DNA from: Silanimonas sp.
Lineage (GTDB): Bacteria; Pseudomonadota; Gammaproteobacteria; Xanthomonadales; Xanthomonadaceae
Reading direction: 5' to 3'
Length of the DNA: 64,000 nt
NCBI GenBank assembly: GCA_018334015.1
Contig: JAGXTI010000022.1
Coordinates: forward strand, 1 to 64,000
Positions within the stretch are counted from its first letter, which is position 1. Each line of letters starts with the position of its first letter. Of this stretch, positions 20,674 through 30,677 are shown piece after piece. Under the pieces are notes generated by a model, which saw only the letters and a list, made by a program, of their open reading frames with translations, did no database searches and was not told the DNA's origin. The translations under genes and the position numbers were made by a program.

Positions 20674-22590
20674 TCAGCGCCGCATGAAATTGAAGAACTC
20701 GTCGTTCGACTTGGTGTTCTTCATCTTGTCGAGCAGGAACTCCATCGCGGCGAGCTCGTCCATCGGGTGCAGCAGCTTCCTGAGGATCCAGATCTTCTGC
20801 AGCATGTCCGGCTCGATCAGCAGCTCCTCGCGGCGAGTGCCCGAGCGGTTGATGTTGATGGCCGGGTAGACGCGCTTCTCGGCGATGCGGCGGTCGAGGT
20901 GCACTTCCGAGTTGCCGGTGCCTTTGAACTCCTCGTAGATCACCTCGTCCATCTTCGAGCCGGTTTCAACCAGCGCGGTGGCGATGATGGTGAGCGAGCC
21001 GCCTTCCTCCAGCTTGCGCGCCGCGCCGAAGAAGCGCTTCGGGCGGTGCAGGGCGTTGGCGTCGACGCCGCCGGTCAGCACCTTGCCCGAACTCGGCACC
21101 ACGGTGTTGTAGGCGCGGGCGAGGCGGGTGATCGAATCGAGCAGGATCACCACGTCCTTCTTGTGCTCGACCAGGCGCTTGGCGCGTTCGATCACCATTT
21201 CGGCGACCTGCACATGGCGGGCGGCCGGCTCGTCGAAGGTCGAGGACACCACCTCGCCGCGCACGGTGCGCTGCATCTCGGTGACTTCTTCCGGGCGCTC
21301 ATCGACCAGCAGCACGATCAGGTGCACATCCGGGTGGTTGGTGGTGATGGCGGTGGCGACCTGCTGCATCAGCATGGTCTTGCCGGCCTTGGGCGGGCTG
21401 ACGATGAGCGCGCGCTGGCCCTTGCCGATCGGTGACATGAGATCCATCACGCGGCCGGTGATGTCCTCCGAGCTGCCGTTGCCGCGCTCGAGTTTGAAGC
21501 GTTCGCGCGGGAACAGCGGCGTCAGGTTCTCGAACAGCACCTTGCCCTTGCTGGCTTCCAGCGGCTCGCCGTTGATGGTGTCGAGCTGGTTGAGCGCGAC
21601 GTAGCGCTCGCCGTCCTTCGGGTTGCGGACACGGCCGGCGATGTAGTCGCCGGTGCGCAGGTTGAAGCGGCGGATCTGGCTGGGCGAGATGTAGACATCG
21701 TCGGGGCCGGCGAGGTAGCTCGCCTCGGCGCCGCGCAAAAAGCCGTAGCCGTCCTGCAGGATCTCCAGCACGCCATCGGCGGCCACCCCGTTCGGGTGGC
21801 GCGAGAGCACCTTGAGCAGGGCGAAGATCACGTCCTGCTTGCGCATCCGGGCCACGCCCTCGTGCAGGTTCAGGCGCTCGGCGAGTTCGAGCAGCCGGAA
21901 CGCCGGCATCCGCTTCATCTCGGTGAGCGAGGGCACCACGAAGCCTTCGGGGAAACTGAACGGTGCCCGGTAGGGTTCATTGCCGCCCTGGCCGCCCTGA
22001 TGGCGAGACTCGCCGCCCGAATGCCGACTCTCACCGCCCTGCTGCCGGCTTTCGCCGCTGGCATGGCGGCTCTCGTTGCCCGGCTGTCGACTCTCGCCGA
22101 CCGGACGCTGGATGTCGCCGTCCGCAGCGTCTGCGGCTTCGCCCTCTTCGGGCAGGCCGCCGGCACGGCGCTGTTCGCGCTGGCGTTCCCGGCGTTCTTT
22201 CATGCGCTGCTTGAAGCGTTCGCGCCGCGAAAGCCGCTGCTCACCACCCGATCCGGACCCGCCCTCGTGGGGCTGGCCGGTGGTGCCGCCCTCGCCTTCG
22301 TGGCTGTCGTCATCGTCGTCGCGGTCTTCGGCCATGGCATCGGCGATCACATCGCGCAGGGCCTCGTCACGCCGGGTCTCGGTGCTGGGCGCGTGAGCAG
22401 GCGGTGGTGCGGCGACGGGCGGGGCGTCGACCACGGCAGGGCTTGCGGCCTGCGTGTCGGGCGTCGTTTCAACGCTGATTTCGACGTTGGTTTCAGGGGC
22501 GGCTTCGACGGCGCGGGCGCGGCTGCGCCGCGGACGCTTTTCCGCCGTTTCGGCAGGCGCGGTTGCGCCGTCGATCTCGGGTTCGGACAC
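20674..22590 (-). CDS. rho: Transcription termination factor Rho with long N-terminal extension
   Basis: A 638-residue Rho. GTG 22590 is chosen because AGGAG lies just before it; an ATG 30 bp further upstream would put that site inside the gene. The last ~419 residues match the whole E. coli protein: RNA-binding domain ([24 protein letters not shown]), Walker [12 protein letters not shown], Walker [18 protein letters not shown], and Q- and R-loops ([20 protein letters not shown]). The first ~219 residues are extra: an acidic, proline-rich part, a basic [20 protein letters not shown] block, and GESR(Q/H)xGG repeats at 164-203, all likely disordered. Rho is an ATP-driven RNA helicase that ends transcription. 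It follows trxA on the same strand by 186 bp. Confidence 0.96.
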   Translation of the reverse strand: MSEPEIDGATAPAETAEKRPRRSRARAVEAAPETNVEISVETTPDTQAASPAVVDAPPVAAPPPAHAPSTETRRDEALRDVIADAMAEDRDDDDDSHEGEGGTTGQPHEGGSGSGGEQRLSRRERFKQRMKERRERQREQRRAGGLPEEGEAADAADGDIQRPVGESRQPGNESRHASGESRQQGGESRHSGGESRHQGGQGGNEPYRAPFSFPEGFVVPSLTEMKRMPAFRLLELAERLNLHEGVARMRKQDVIFALLKVLSRHPNGVAADGVLEILQDGYGFLRGAEASYLAGPDDVYISPSQIRRFNLRTGDYIAGRVRNPKDGERYVALNQLDTINGEPLEASKGKVLFENLTPLFPRERFKLERGNGSSEDITGRVMDLMSPIGKGQRALIVSPPKAGKTMLMQQVATAITTNHPDVHLIVLLVDERPEEVTEMQRTVRGEVVSSTFDEPAARHVQVAEMVIERAKRLVEHKKDVVILLDSITRLARAYNTVVPSSGKVLTGGVDANALHRPKRFFGAARKLEEGGSLTIIATALVETGSKMDEVIYEEFKGTGNSEVHLDRRIAEKRVYPAININRSGTRREELLIEPDMLQKIWILRKLLHPMDELAAMEFLLDKMKNTKSNDEFFNFMRR

Positions 22591-22776
22591 GAAAACTCCT
22601 CGCGACTGCGAGCAGGGCACTCAGGACATGAGCGGGAAAATCGGAGGCGGGCAGGCGTCGCCAAGCGTCGCGGCCGCAAGAATCACGCCCAACCCTACAC
22701 CCGCACGGCGTGGTGCGGCAAGCCGGCCGGGCTGCGGCCGCCGTCCCGCGTTCAGCGGGGCGGGGCCGGGCGGGGC

Positions 22777-23103
22777 TCAAAGGCCCTTGTCGATGAAGGC
22801 GTTGAGCTGCGACTTGCCGACCAGGCCGACCTGGGTGCCGGCCACCTTGCCGCCCTTGAACAGCATCAGCGTCGGGATGCCGCGCACCGCGTACTGGCGC
22901 GGGGTCTGCGGGTTCTGGTCGATGTTCACCTTGACCACCCGGACCTTGCCGGCATAGGCCTTGGCCACGTCGTCGAGCAGGGGCGCGATGGCCTTGCAGG
23001 GGCCGCACCATTCGGCCCAGAAGTCGACCAGCACCGGCAGATCGCTGTCGAGCACCGCGCTGGCGAAGTCGGCATCGCCGACGTGGGAGATCGTGTCACT
23101 CAT
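22777..23103 (-). CDS. trxA: Thioredoxin
   Basis: A 108-residue thioredoxin 1 that reduces protein disulfides in the cytoplasm. The redox motif [17 protein letters not shown] has Cys33 and Cys36, and the cis-proline loop is [13 protein letters not shown]. The length is exactly typical. It lies upstream of rho on the same strand and is divergent from rhlB, an arrangement conserved in Xanthomonadales. The region 22591-22776 between trxA and rho has no gene, and rho may use its own leader there. Confidence 0.97.
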   Translation of the reverse strand: MSDTISHVGDADFASAVLDSDLPVLVDFWAEWCGPCKAIAPLLDDVAKAYAGKVRVVKVNIDQNPQTPRQYAVRGIPTLMLFKGGKVAGTQVGLVGKSQLNAFIDKGL

Positions 23104-23146
23104 GGGGAGTCCTGTCAGGAGCCGGGGCGGGCCCGGCGGGCACTGC

Positions 23147-23152
23147 TACACT
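23147..23152 (+). promoter_or_regulatory. Putative -10 box for rhlB
   Basis: TACACT occurs in the trxA/rhlB divergent gap, leaving a leader of about 130 bases before the rhlB ATG. Only the -10-like hexamer is recognisable. Confidence 0.3.
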
Positions 23153-23288
23153 TGGGCGTCCCGGGTTCCAAAAACAAGCCCGGGTGCCGCCCGATACGGT
23201 GGCCGGCAGTGTGCGACCGCGTGCGAAGCGGGCGCAAGCCCGAACCCCCGCGCCGGCGCCCCGCCGCCGCCTCCATCCCAGGGACCCC

Positions 23289-24974
23289 ATGAGCGACAAA
23301 CCGCTGACCGATATCACCTTGGCCAGCTTCGACCTGCATCCGGCCCTGATGGCCGGTCTCGAAGCCGCCGGATTCTCCCGTTGCACGCCGATCCAGGCCC
23401 TCACTTTCCCGGTTTCGCTGCAGGGCCGCGACGTCGCCGGCCAGGCCCAGACCGGCACCGGCAAGACCCTCGCCTTCCTGGTCACCATGGCCAACCGCCT
23501 GCTCACCCGGCCGGCGCTCGCCAACCGCAAGGACGCCGACCCGCGTGCCCTGATCCTCGCCCCCACCCGCGAGCTGGCCATCCAGATCCACAAGGACGCC
23601 CTCAAGTTCGGCAGCGCGCTCGGCCTGCGCTACGCACTGATCTACGGCGGCGTCGATTACGACAAGCAGCGCGAGCAGTTGCAGGCCGGCACCGACGTCA
23701 TCATCGCCACGCCCGGCCGTCTGATCGACTACGTCCGCCAGCACGTCGTCAGCCTGCACGCCTGCGAGGTCTGCATCCTCGACGAGGCCGACCGCATGTT
23801 CGACCTCGGCTTCATCAAGGACCTGCGTTTCCTGCTGCGCCGCCTGCCGGCACGCACCGAGCGGCAGACCCTGCTGTTCTCGGCCACGCTCAGCCACCGT
23901 GTGCTGGAACTGGCCTACGAGCACATGAACGAGCCGGAAAAACTCGTCGTCGAGACCGAATCGATCACCGCCGCGCGGGTCCGCCAGGCGATCTACTTCC
24001 CGGCCAACGAAGAGAAGATCCCGCTGCTGCTCGGCCTGCTCTCGCGCAGCCCCGGCAACCGCACCATGGTCTTCGTCAACACCAAGGCGATGGTCGAGCG
24101 GGTGGCGCGGGCGCTCGAGAAAGGCGGCTACCGGGTCGGCGTGCTCTCCGGCGATGTGCCGCAGAAGAAGCGCCAGAGCCTGCTCGGCAAGTTCCAGCGC
24201 AGCGAGCTGGAGATCCTGGTCGCCACCGACGTGGCGGCCCGCGGCCTGCACATCGACGGCGTCAGCCACGTCTACAACTTCGACCTGCCCTTCGAGGCCG
24301 AAGATTACGTGCACCGCATCGGCCGCACCGCGCGCCTTGGTGCCGAGGGCGATGCCATCACCTTCGCCTGCGAGCTCTACGCCCAGCACCTGCCGGCGGT
24401 CGAGGCTTTCATCGAGCAGAAGATCCCGGTCGAGGCGGTCACTGCCGACCTGCTCACCGCCCTGCCGCGCCCCGAGCGTGCCGCCCTGCCGGAAGGCGCG
24501 GAGCCGCTGGAGCGGATCGGCGACATCTTCCGTGAGGCCCGCGCCGAGATGGCCGAAAAAGACGCCAAGCACGGTCGTGGCGGCCGCAGTGGCAGCGCCG
24601 GCGGTGGAAGCCGCAGCGCCGGCGAAGGCAGAGGTCCGCGTCGCGAAAGCCGCGACGATGGCCGCGGCGAACGCACTCCGCGCCCGCCCCGCGCCGAGGG
24701 CGAGCGCGGCCCGCGGCCGGAGCGTGCGCCGAAGCCGGAAGCCGAGGCCATCGTGGCCGCACCACAGCCCGCCGCCTTGAGTGCCGCCACCAGCGCCGCC
24801 GAAAGCCCGGCCGATGCCGAGCGCCGCCGCCGTCGCCGCCGCAAGCCGCGTGGCGAACGCGGCGAAGCCACGCCGGCCGGCGCCGCCCCGGCAGCCGCTG
24901 GCCCGGTCGGCGTCTCGAAGGAAAGCTTCCTCGCCCGCATGGCGGCCCGCGTCAAGGGCTGGTTCGGCGGCTGA
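23289..24974 (+). CDS. rhlB: DEAD-box RNA helicase RhlB
   Basis: A 561-residue helicase. The ATG at 23289 gives the family N-terminus ([19 protein letters not shown], the Q-motif region); the frame upstream of it is unsupported. Motifs in order are QTGTGKT (I), PTRELAIQ (Ia), TPGRL (Ib), DEAD (II), SAT (III), and [10 protein letters not shown] (VI). The core ends near residue 420. The remaining ~140 residues are Arg/Gly/Glu/Pro-rich with a [14 protein letters not shown] cluster and are likely disordered, RNA- or RNase E-binding. RhlB unwinds structured RNA for the degradosome. The adjoining trxA and rho fit the conserved cluster, which supports RhlB over RhlE or DbpA. It is 2 bp from ftsE. 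Confidence 0.9.
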   Translation: MSDKPLTDITLASFDLHPALMAGLEAAGFSRCTPIQALTFPVSLQGRDVAGQAQTGTGKTLAFLVTMANRLLTRPALANRKDADPRALILAPTRELAIQIHKDALKFGSALGLRYALIYGGVDYDKQREQLQAGTDVIIATPGRLIDYVRQHVVSLHACEVCILDEADRMFDLGFIKDLRFLLRRLPARTERQTLLFSATLSHRVLELAYEHMNEPEKLVVETESITAARVRQAIYFPANEEKIPLLLGLLSRSPGNRTMVFVNTKAMVERVARALEKGGYRVGVLSGDVPQKKRQSLLGKFQRSELEILVATDVAARGLHIDGVSHVYNFDLPFEAEDYVHRIGRTARLGAEGDAITFACELYAQHLPAVEAFIEQKIPVEAVTADLLTALPRPERAALPEGAEPLERIGDIFREARAEMAEKDAKHGRGGRSGSAGGGSRSAGEGRGPRRESRDDGRGERTPRPPRAEGERGPRPERAPKPEAEAIVAAPQPAALSAATSAAESPADAERRRRRRRKPRGERGEATPAGAAPAAAGPVGVSKESFLARMAARVKGWFGG

Positions 24975-24976
24975 GC

Positions 24977-25663
24977 ATGGCCCTGTTGCGGCTCGACGGC
25001 GTCTGCAAGGCCTATCCGGGCGGGCAGCTCGCGCTGGCCGAGGTCAGCTTCACTGTCGCCGCCGGCGAGGTGGTCTTTCTGACTGGCCACTCGGGTGCCG
25101 GCAAGAGCACCCTGCTTCGCTTGCTGCAACTGGCCGAGCGGCCGGACCGCGGTGCTGTGCTGGTCGAGGAGCGCAACCTCGCTGCCGTGCGTGGCCGTGA
25201 CGTGGCCCGTTACCGCCGACGCCTCGGCGTGGTCTTCCAGGACCACCGCCTGCTGCCGCACTGGAGCCTGCTGGACAACGTCGCGCTGCCCCTGCGCATT
25301 GCTGGGCTGGCCGAGGCCGAGGTGCAGGACCGCGTGCGCGCCGTGCTCGATCGGGTCGGGCTGGGCGAGCGCCTCGCCGCCCGTCCGCCGCAGCTGTCCA
25401 CCGGCGAGCAGCAGCGCGCCGGCATCGCCCGCGCGGTGGTTGGCCGGCCGCTGCTGCTGATCGCCGACGAACCCACCGGCAACCTCGACCCGCAACTCGC
25501 CGCCGAGCTCATGGGCCTGTTCCTCGAATTGCCCGAACAGGGCAGCACGGTGCTGATCGCCAGCCACGACCTCACCCTGATCAAGCGCACAAGGCGGCGC
25601 ACGCTGGTGCTGCAGCAGGGCCGGCTGGTCGACGACATCGCCGGCGAGGACCTCGCCGCATGA
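24977..25663 (+). CDS. ftsE: Cell division ATP-binding protein FtsE
   Basis: A 228-residue ABC ATPase. Walker A is GHSGAGKSTLLRLL, the signature LSTGEQQRAGIARAV and Walker B LLIADEPTGNLD. It starts 2 bp after rhlB and overlaps ftsX by 4 bp (ATGA). The FtsEX complex sits at the divisome and activates periplasmic amidase activators for septal peptidoglycan splitting. The signature has S-T-G-E where many ABC proteins have S-G-G-Q, a usual variation in FtsE. Confidence 0.96.
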   Translation: MALLRLDGVCKAYPGGQLALAEVSFTVAAGEVVFLTGHSGAGKSTLLRLLQLAERPDRGAVLVEERNLAAVRGRDVARYRRRLGVVFQDHRLLPHWSLLDNVALPLRIAGLAEAEVQDRVRAVLDRVGLGERLAARPPQLSTGEQQRAGIARAVVGRPLLLIADEPTGNLDPQLAAELMGLFLELPEQGSTVLIASHDLTLIKRTRRRTLVLQQGRLVDDIAGEDLAA

Positions 25664-26622
25664 GCGCCGCGCGCCACCGCCCGGCCGCCGCCCGGCGCAG
25701 CCGCTTCGAGGGCCCGGGCGGGGCGGCCTGGGGCCGCGGCCATGCCCGCGCTTTCGCTTTCGCCTTCGCCCGTTGGCGGGCCACGCCGCTGGCCAGCGCC
25801 GCCACCACGGCGGTGCTGGCGCTGGCCTTGCTGCTTCCCCTGCTGCTTGGCCTCGCCTTGCACAATGCCGGCCGGCTCGCCGGCACGCTGGAGGCCTCGC
25901 GGGCGATCAGCCTCTTCCTCGCCATGGACCAGGATGCAGCGGCGGCAGCGGCCCTCGCCGAGCGCCTGCGGGCGCGGCCCGAGGTCGCCGCGGTCAGCCT
26001 GCGCAGCCCGGAGCAGGGCCTCGAGGAGTTCCGTCGCATGAGCGATCTTGCCGACAGCCTCGAGCTGCTCGACGGCAACCCCCTGCCCTGGGTGCTGGTG
26101 GTGACGCCGCACGCTGAGCCGGCGGCGCTGGCTGTCATGCTGGCGGCCGAGCCCGGGGTCGAGACGGTGCAGTACGACGCCGCCTGGCGCGCCCGCCTCG
26201 GTGCCTGGCTGGCCTTCGCCAGCCGTGCTCTGGGGCTTTTGGCGGTTCTGCTTGCCGCCGGGGCGGTGCTGGTGGTGGGCAACACCGTGCGCCTCGACCT
26301 CGCCGCCCGCCACGACGAGATCGCCCTGCTGCAACTGCTCGGTGCCGACGACGCCGACATCCGCCGGCCGCTGCTCTGGCTCGGTCTGCTGCACGGTGCC
26401 GGCGCGGCCCTGCTGGCACTGGCCGGCGCTGGCCTGATCGGTCTGCTGCTGGCCGGGCCGCTGGCGGCGCTGGCCGCGAGCTACGGCGGCGGCTTTGCCC
26501 TGCACGGCCCCGGCCTGCCCGGCCTGTCCGCCACGCTTCTCGCCGGTGCGCTGCTCGGCTGGCTTGGCGCGCGGGTGGCGACCGGCCATGATCTGCGTTC
26601 CCTTCGTCCGGCCGATCGATGA
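25660..26622 (+). CDS. ftsX: Cell division protein FtsX
   Basis: A 320-residue membrane partner of FtsE. A basic cytoplasmic N-terminus is followed by one transmembrane helix (about 50-70, AVLALALLLPLLLGLAL), a periplasmic domain of about 100 residues, and three C-terminal helices, the FtsX/MacB plan. NPLPWVLVVTP lies in the periplasmic part. It overlaps both ftsE and the downstream response-regulator gene by 4 bp, so the three are one transcription unit. Confidence 0.95.
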   Translation: MSAARHRPAAARRSRFEGPGGAAWGRGHARAFAFAFARWRATPLASAATTAVLALALLLPLLLGLALHNAGRLAGTLEASRAISLFLAMDQDAAAAAALAERLRARPEVAAVSLRSPEQGLEEFRRMSDLADSLELLDGNPLPWVLVVTPHAEPAALAVMLAAEPGVETVQYDAAWRARLGAWLAFASRALGLLAVLLAAGAVLVVGNTVRLDLAARHDEIALLQLLGADDADIRRPLLWLGLLHGAGAALLALAGAGLIGLLLAGPLAALAASYGGGFALHGPGLPGLSATLLAGALLGWLGARVATGHDLRSLRPADR

Positions 26623-27464
26623 GCACCCCCGCCTTCCGCGCCTTCGACAGCAGCTCACCGCGCATCCTCGTGGTCGACGGCTCGAAGGTGGTGCGCAAGA
26701 TGATCGAAGGCGTGCTGCGCCAGCAGCTGCCGCAGGCCGAGCTGATGCTCTGCGAGAGCGGCGCCGAAGCCCAGCAGGCCCTGCAGCAGGGCGCCATCCA
26801 CCTGGTCAGCACCGCCTTGCGCCTGCCCGACATGGACGGGCTGGAACTGGCGCGCTACCTCAGAGAGCACACGCCGCAGGCCTACATCCCGATCATCGTC
26901 GTCTCCGGCGATGTGCAGGACCGGCTGGAGACGCGCTCGATCACCGACGATGTCACCGATTACTTCGACAAGTCGCTGGGCTTCACCGCCCTGGCCGCCT
27001 TCATCAAGGGCTATGTGGCGCCCGAGGGCACGCCCGGCGGCGAGGTGCTCTACGTCGAGGACAGCAAGGTGGTGGCGATGGCGACCCGCCGCATGCTCGA
27101 GAAGCACGGCTTCCGGGTGGTGCATTGCAGCGGTGTCGAGGACGCCATCGCCTGGCTCGAGTCGGCGCTGGTGCAGGGCCGCGTGCCCGGCGCCGACGTG
27201 GTGCTGACCGACGTTTATCTGAAAGGCGAACTCACCGGCAAGGAACTGGTCAAGGCCATCCGCGAGGACTTCGGCTACCCGAAGGGCCAGTTGCCGGTGC
27301 TGGTGATGACCGGCGATGCCAACCCGGCCAACCAGACCGCGCTGCTGCGCGCCGGGGCCAACGACCTCGTGCTCAAGCCCATCGAAGAGCGCTTGCTCAT
27401 CACCAAGCTGCTGTTCCAGTTGCGCGTGGGGCGGATGCTGCGCGAGCGGCATGGGCAGGCCTGA
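26619..27464 (+). CDS. Double-receiver (REC-REC) protein, first REC degenerate
   Basis: A 281-residue protein of two receiver domains and nothing else. REC1 (about 12-125) begins [16 protein letters not shown] and has [13 protein letters not shown], where alanine occupies the usual phospho-aspartate position; only the lysine in YFDKS is kept. REC2 (about 140-270) has [12 protein letters not shown], the phospho-acceptor in [20 protein letters not shown] and LVLKPIEE, so it should be phosphorylatable. It overlaps ftsX by 4 bp and ung by 14 bp. I infer a single-domain-type signalling adaptor. No output domain or cognate kinase is adjacent. Its presence in the ftsEX unit hints at a division or envelope role, which is unproven. 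Confidence 0.85.
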   Translation: MSTPAFRAFDSSSPRILVVDGSKVVRKMIEGVLRQQLPQAELMLCESGAEAQQALQQGAIHLVSTALRLPDMDGLELARYLREHTPQAYIPIIVVSGDVQDRLETRSITDDVTDYFDKSLGFTALAAFIKGYVAPEGTPGGEVLYVEDSKVVAMATRRMLEKHGFRVVHCSGVEDAIAWLESALVQGRVPGADVVLTDVYLKGELTGKELVKAIREDFGYPKGQLPVLVMTGDANPANQTALLRAGANDLVLKPIEERLLITKLLFQLRVGRMLRERHGQA

Positions 27465-28191
27465 GGCGAGCCTTGGCGGCACAGTCACCGGCGCTGCGCC
27501 GGACCGGGTAGCGGGCCGGCTTGCGCCCTCCTGGCAGGCCCGCGTGGGTGATCGGCTGAAGAGCGAGGCGATGCAGGCCCTGGCCGCCTTCCTGCGCGCC
27601 GAGAAAGCCGCCGGCAAGACCCTCCACCCACCGGGCCGTCTGATGTTCGCCGCCTTCGACGCCGTGCCCTTCGAAGCGGTCAAGGTCCTCATCCTCGGCC
27701 AGGACCCTTACCACGGTCCCGGCCAGGCCCACGGTCTGAGCTTCTCGGTGCCGCCGGGCGTGGCCATACCGCCCTCGCTGCTCAACATCTTCAAAGAGAT
27801 CGAGCGCGACCTCGGCCTGCCCCTGCCGCGCCACGGCTGCCTCACGCACTGGGCCGGGCAGGGCGTGCTGCTGCTGAACGCCGTGCTCAGCGTCGAGGAA
27901 GGTCGCGCCGGCAGCCACGCCGGTCGCGGCTGGGAGGGGTTCACCGATGCGGTGATCGAAACCCTTTCCCGCGAGCGCGAGGGCCTCGTCTTCCTGCTCT
28001 GGGGCAGTTACGCCCAGAAAAAAAGCGATCTCATCGACCGCCAGCGCCACTGCGTGCTGAAGGCCCCGCACCCCTCGCCGCTGTCGGCCCACCGCGGCTT
28101 TCTGGGCTGCGGGCATTTCGGCAAGGCCAACCGCTGGCTGCAGGGCCGCGGCCTCGCTCCGATCGACTGGTCGCTGCCACCGGCAGGCTGA
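27451..28191 (+). CDS. ung: Uracil-DNA glycosylase
   Basis: A 246-residue family-1 uracil-DNA glycosylase that removes uracil from DNA. The catalytic water-activating motif is [18 protein letters not shown] (Asp85) and the second motif is HPSPLS (His207). The minor-groove wedge region [17 protein letters not shown] is also typical. The ATG at 27451 overlaps the receiver gene by 14 bp; the open frame further upstream is just shadow. The N-terminal ~25 residues before the first helix vary in the family. A long repeat array follows its stop. Confidence 0.96.
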   Translation: MGRPEASLGGTVTGAAPDRVAGRLAPSWQARVGDRLKSEAMQALAAFLRAEKAAGKTLHPPGRLMFAAFDAVPFEAVKVLILGQDPYHGPGQAHGLSFSVPPGVAIPPSLLNIFKEIERDLGLPLPRHGCLTHWAGQGVLLLNAVLSVEEGRAGSHAGRGWEGFTDAVIETLSREREGLVFLLWGSYAQKKSDLIDRQRHCVLKAPHPSPLSAHRGFLGCGHFGKANRWLQGRGLAPIDWSLPPAG

Positions 28192-28720
28192 ACGGCCCCG
28201 ACGTGGCCCGGCCGGAACGCGCCTGCCCTCGCGCCTGCCGACGCGCCCACCCTCGCGCCTGCCGACGCGCGACCTGCGGACGCGACGGCTCAGGCTCCGC
28301 GTCCCGCTGCGCATTCGCCGCCGCTCGCCCTCCATGGCTCGCTTCGCTGTCCACGAGGCCGCGCTGGCGCGGCGCTCGCTGACGGGCGTCGGCCGAAAGA
28401 TGCGAAGCGAAGATAGGCTTCGGAAGACGGGCTTCGTGCTGCTCACGCCATCACCGACACAGCCGCGAAGCACCCCGCCAGGCAGGCTGGGGGCCGGCGG
28501 CGGATTTCGAGGGCCAGCCCAGTGATCAGACGCCAGGCCCGCAGGGTGCGCCCTGGACGGGCGCACCGACCGAGGGCGCAGGGAGGCGCCCTTCGGTCGG
28601 CCCGTCGGGTTTCTTGCCGCACAGCAGATCGGCCCGAGTCCGCCGTAGGCCCCGGCCTGTCGTGGCGGGGGGTGCTGCTCCGGGCGCGTCCCGGCCTGCT
28701 GGAGCGCGGAATAAGGCCAC
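28192..28720. repeat. Modular intergenic repeat array, copy B
   Basis: Directly after ung. Two partial tandem copies of GCGCCTGCCCTC/GACGCG sequence lead into GCCTGCCGACGCGCGACCTG (from 28257). The GAGGCCGCGCTGGCGCGGCG segment, the GCGAAGCACCCCGC block (about 28464) and the paired hairpin block (28546-28603) follow. Hairpin 1 stem GGTGCGCCC/GGGCGCACC is identical to copy A, but the loop is TGGAC instead of GGGAT. Hairpin 2 keeps CCGACCGAGGGCGC with a different loop. A block ending GCGCGGAATAAGGCCA matches the front of copy A (11259-11272). No coding potential was found. Confidence 0.8.
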
Positions 28721-29170
28721 GCCCTCGCACCTGCCCTCGCGCCTGCTCTAGCGCCTGCCCTCGCGCCTGCCGACGCGCGACCTGCGGACGCGACGGCTCA
28801 GGCTCCGCGTCCCGCAGCGCACTCGCCGACGCTCGCCCTCCATGGCTCGCTTCGCTGTCCACGAGGCCGCGCTGGCGCGGCGCTCGATGACGGGCATCGG
28901 CCGCAAGCGAAGCACCCCGCAAGGCAGGCTCCAGGCCTGCCGAAACGGGGGTGGGGCTCCGGGTGCGTCTCCGGCCTGTGGGGCGCGACGCCCCAGCACG
29001 CTTCGCGCCTGCCGACGCGCGACCTGCGGACGCGACGGCTCAGGCTCCGCGTCCCGCTGCGCATTCGCCGCCGCTCGCCCTCCTTTGACTCGCCTCGCTG
29101 TCCTTCAGGCCGCGCTGGCGCGGCGCACGCTGACGGCCCCATCAGGGGTGCCGGCTCCAAAATGGTCGAT
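28721..29170. repeat. Modular intergenic repeat array, copies C and D
   Basis: Two more copies of the GCCTGCCGACGCGCGACCTG module start at 28765 and 29007. Each continues through GGACGCG/CGCGTCC (a 7-bp stem around ACGGCTCAGGCTC) and the GCCGCGCTGGCGCGGCG palindrome. The stretch before 28765 has several CCCTCGCGCCTGC tandem units. Copy D ends with CCGGCTCCAAAATGG (29151-29165), a variant of the boundary motif seen at both ends of copy A. The rpoH promoter begins 14 bp further on. No gene is present. Confidence 0.75.
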
Positions 29171-29178
29171 GAACGCGT

Positions 29179-29205
29179 TTAGCACTCGTCACATTCGAGT
29201 GCTAA
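29179..29205. promoter_or_regulatory. Perfect CIRCE element (HrcA operator) in the rpoH promoter
   Basis: TTAGCACTC-N9-GAGTGCTAA matches the CIRCE consensus at every position, with the exact 9-bp spacer. It overlaps a likely sigma-70 promoter: -35 TTAGCA (29179-29184), 18-bp spacer, -10 TAAAAT (29203-29208). HrcA bound here should block rpoH transcription and be released on heat stress. The remaining leader to the ATG at 29235 is short. Confidence 0.93.
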
Positions 29206-29234
29206 AATGAGACCCTGTCGTCGGAGGATCGACC

Positions 29235-30095
<861 letters not shown>

Positions 30096-30097
30096 CC

Positions 30098-30664
30098 ATG
30101 AACACCCCCTTTCCGCCGCCGCCCTCGACCCCTCCCCGCTCCGCCCGCCGGATCTGGCCCTGGGCACTGGGCTGTTTCACGCTCCTGCTGCTCGTCGGTG
30201 TGCTGCTGGTGGCCGGCATCTGGTTCGGCATCCGGGCGCTGGGCCAGATGAGCCAGCAGATGGTCGCCGCCGTGCCCGGCGTGCAGGAGCAATTCGGTGA
30301 GATCACCGACGTCGGCATCGACTGGGGGGCCATCAGCGCCGCCGCGGCCGCCGGGCGTCAGGTGATCGTCTTCGACCTCAGTGGTGCGGCCGGTCTTGGC
30401 GGGCTGGAGATCGAGATCGACCCCGGCTCCGGCGCCTTCCGCAGCGCGCAGCTGACGCTGCCCAACGGCGAGGTCCGTGAGCTCGACACCGCCATGCTGG
30501 CGCGTCTGCAGGCCCTGCAGGAAGGCCAGCTGCTGCCGCTGCTGCCGCTGATCCTGCCGGCACCGACCGGGCCGGCTCCGGCCGAACCCGCGCCGATCGA
30601 GCCCGCGCCGGCCGAGCCTGCACCAGCCGAACCCGCGCCGACCGAGCCTGCACCGACGAACTGA
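30098..30664 (+). CDS. Single-pass membrane protein with Pro-Ala-Glu repeat tail
   Basis: A 188-residue protein I do not recognise. A proline-rich start (MNTPFPPPPSTPPRSARR) precedes one transmembrane helix (LGCFTLLLLVGVLLVAGIWF, about 26-46). A small alpha/beta region to about residue 140 follows, then a tail of imperfect EPAP(A/I/T) repeats. The tail is encoded by near-identical 15-base units, so its length may vary between strains. It begins 2 bp after rpoH and is probably co-transcribed. The stop is 13 bp from that of priA, which is convergent. No catalytic motif is visible. Confidence 0.6.
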   Translation: MNTPFPPPPSTPPRSARRIWPWALGCFTLLLLVGVLLVAGIWFGIRALGQMSQQMVAAVPGVQEQFGEITDVGIDWGAISAAAAAGRQVIVFDLSGAAGLGGLEIEIDPGSGAFRSAQLTLPNGEVRELDTAMLARLQALQEGQLLPLLPLILPAPTGPAPAEPAPIEPAPAEPAPAEPAPTEPAPTN

Positions 30665-30677
30665 GCCGCAGCGCCGC

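Noticed and set aside
20674-22620. ATG 22620 as the rho start
   Set aside because: The Shine-Dalgarno AGGAG lies between it and GTG 22590, so the GTG is used.
27316-27450. Longer ung start
   Set aside because: It would overlap the receiver gene by about 150 bp with a cysteine/serine-rich shadow peptide; ATG 27451 is typical.
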